A DNA stretch of 64,000 bases from Helopsaltes ochotensis (lineage: Eukaryota; Chordata; Aves; Passeriformes; Locustellidae). The notes beneath the pieces are model-generated. The model saw nothing but the letters and a program-made list of their open reading frames with translations, did not search any database and was not told the DNA's origin. The translations under genes were made by a program, and so were the position numbers. The stretch is taken from assembly GCA_013400155.1 (NCBI GenBank), contig VXBM01000675.1, positions 257,021 to 321,020 of the forward strand, given 5' to 3'. This document shows positions 62,816-64,000 of the stretch, one piece after another; the stretch's first letter is position 1, and every line of letters begins with the position of its first letter.

Positions 62816-64000
62816 CATTTATGTGTGTCAAAAATCCCTTTAAGCATCCTGATCCAGGCATAAAGATGCCTGGACTTTTAACATGGTAAGACCACAAATC
62901 TTATACAGTTACTGATAAAGAAATCACATTGCATCTGCTCAGAAGGTCATAAACTGGAAGAAAGACAACAGCTTCGAAGTTCTAATTTCCTCCTTCTAAG
63001 AGGCACACACACAGCATCTTCCTCCTCTTCAGCAATTTCCTCTATTTTTTACTCAATTTTGATAATTAATTTGGTAATTAATCATTGGCTCAGCACATCT
63101 GAATACAAGAGACACTAACACTTTGCAACTCTACCAGGCAGTTGGTAGAGAATGATAGGTTGATGTAAAGAAACCAGTTAAAAACTTGTGTTTGTCTTCC
63201 AGATTTTGCTCAGAAAAAAAAGGGCATGATATTTAAATGCTACCATTATTAAAACAAATTGCTAATTTACTGTGTTTTTTTACACTTAATTCAGCATCTT
63301 CTCTGACCAAAAAAACCTATAACACACCACTTTCAAAAGCAATGCAGACTTCAAGTAAAGAAAACTGTCCCAAATGAAAGATTTGAATAGTCTGTTTTTT
63401 CAGATTTTTGAAACTGCTAAAAAAAATGAGAGAGAAGTTCTCATAACAAACCAGAAGACAATTTTTCCTTGTTTCTCAGTTCCCAGTCAGAATGGGGAAG
63501 TCACCAGTAAAATCAAATAAACCTCTGGTGCTTACTTTTCTTATTAATATTTACTTTTTAATATATTTTGTATATTGTTTAAACTTTCACAAGCTCATAT
63601 TTTCTTCCTTTTGCCCATTTAATAGCTTGCTTTTCCTTACGGGTATTAAAAAAATGCAACAACCCACATGAAGCCCTGAAAAAGGCTTGTAAAGTTCATT
63701 ATTCTTTTCCAACTCTTCTACCCAGCCTTTATGCAGGCAGTCAGGCCCTCACAGACAAATAGGAGGTAGTGTTTGAAATTAATTTCTTGGTGTGAAATTC
63801 ATTTCTTGGTGTCAAAACTACTCCAACATGTTAGATCATGTTTCTGTTGCAGCAGTTTCTCTGGGGTTTTCTTTATGTTCATTTTGCTGTTTCAGTCAAT
63901 AGCTCTCTCTTTTCTTTAGTGTACTTTACTCCAAGGACAAGTGCAACTCATCCAGTGCTCACAGTATGTCTATACATTATCCAGGGAAATTACAGTTATG
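62816..64000. other. C9orf85 intron 1 (right part)
   Basis: A/T-rich to the window edge. A short direct repeat (AATTTCTTGGTGTGAAATTC, then ATTTCTTGGTGTC) lies at about 63780-63813. No exon or promoter is recognised. Confidence 0.5.

Noticed and set aside
1..64000. tRNA, rRNA, snRNA genes or CRISPR arrays
   Set aside because: No tRNA B-box-like cloverleaf, no U6 or 5S sequence and no regularly spaced repeat array was seen on reading both strands.

Overview
The window looks like avian nuclear DNA. Both recognisable protein genes are split into short exons with GT..AG introns. The interspersed repeats are CR1 LINEs with the avian-type 3' end, plus long terminal repeats (LTRs) of bird endogenous retroviruses. 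A songbird-like genome fits the LTR types best, but the species cannot be read from the sequence. The two genes are neighbours on human 9q21, a region that corresponds to the bird Z chromosome, so Z linkage is a reasonable inference.

Layout. (1) 1-17061, minus strand: the 5' two thirds of guanine deaminase (GDA). Exons 1-8 encode residues 1-274, and the remaining exons lie beyond the left edge. All eight exons join in phase. The metal-binding residues His82, His84 and His240 fall at the same numbers as in the human enzyme. Exon 1 lies in a CpG island at about 16640-17430. (2) 17.4-55.5 kb: about 38 kb of gene desert. It holds CR1 fragments in both orientations, including a mosaic at 34.1-36.3 kb and a head-to-head pair at 23.5-25.9 kb. 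It also holds several LTR relics, one of them a complete solo LTR with a 5-bp target duplication (48537-49107), simple repeats and long poly-A tracts. (3) 55492-58812, minus strand: the last three coding exons of the C9orf85 homologue, a small protein with four CxxC pairs and an acidic tail. Its first coding exon was not found and is probably beyond the right edge. (4) 58.8-64 kb: apparent intron 1 of C9orf85, containing a roughly 1.6 kb CR1 relic.

The genes do not form an operon-like unit. GDA is a purine catabolic enzyme (guanine to xanthine). C9orf85 has no established function that I know of. They lie in the same orientation, with C9orf85 upstream of GDA, which matches the vertebrate gene order. 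I found no rRNA, tRNA, CRISPR array or intact mobile-element gene. I saw no convincing new system. The best candidates for follow-up are a cryptic exon pair in GDA intron 5, a possible N-terminal extension of GDA, a CpG-rich exon-like patch at 47.8-48.1 kb and a 239-codon intergenic open frame.
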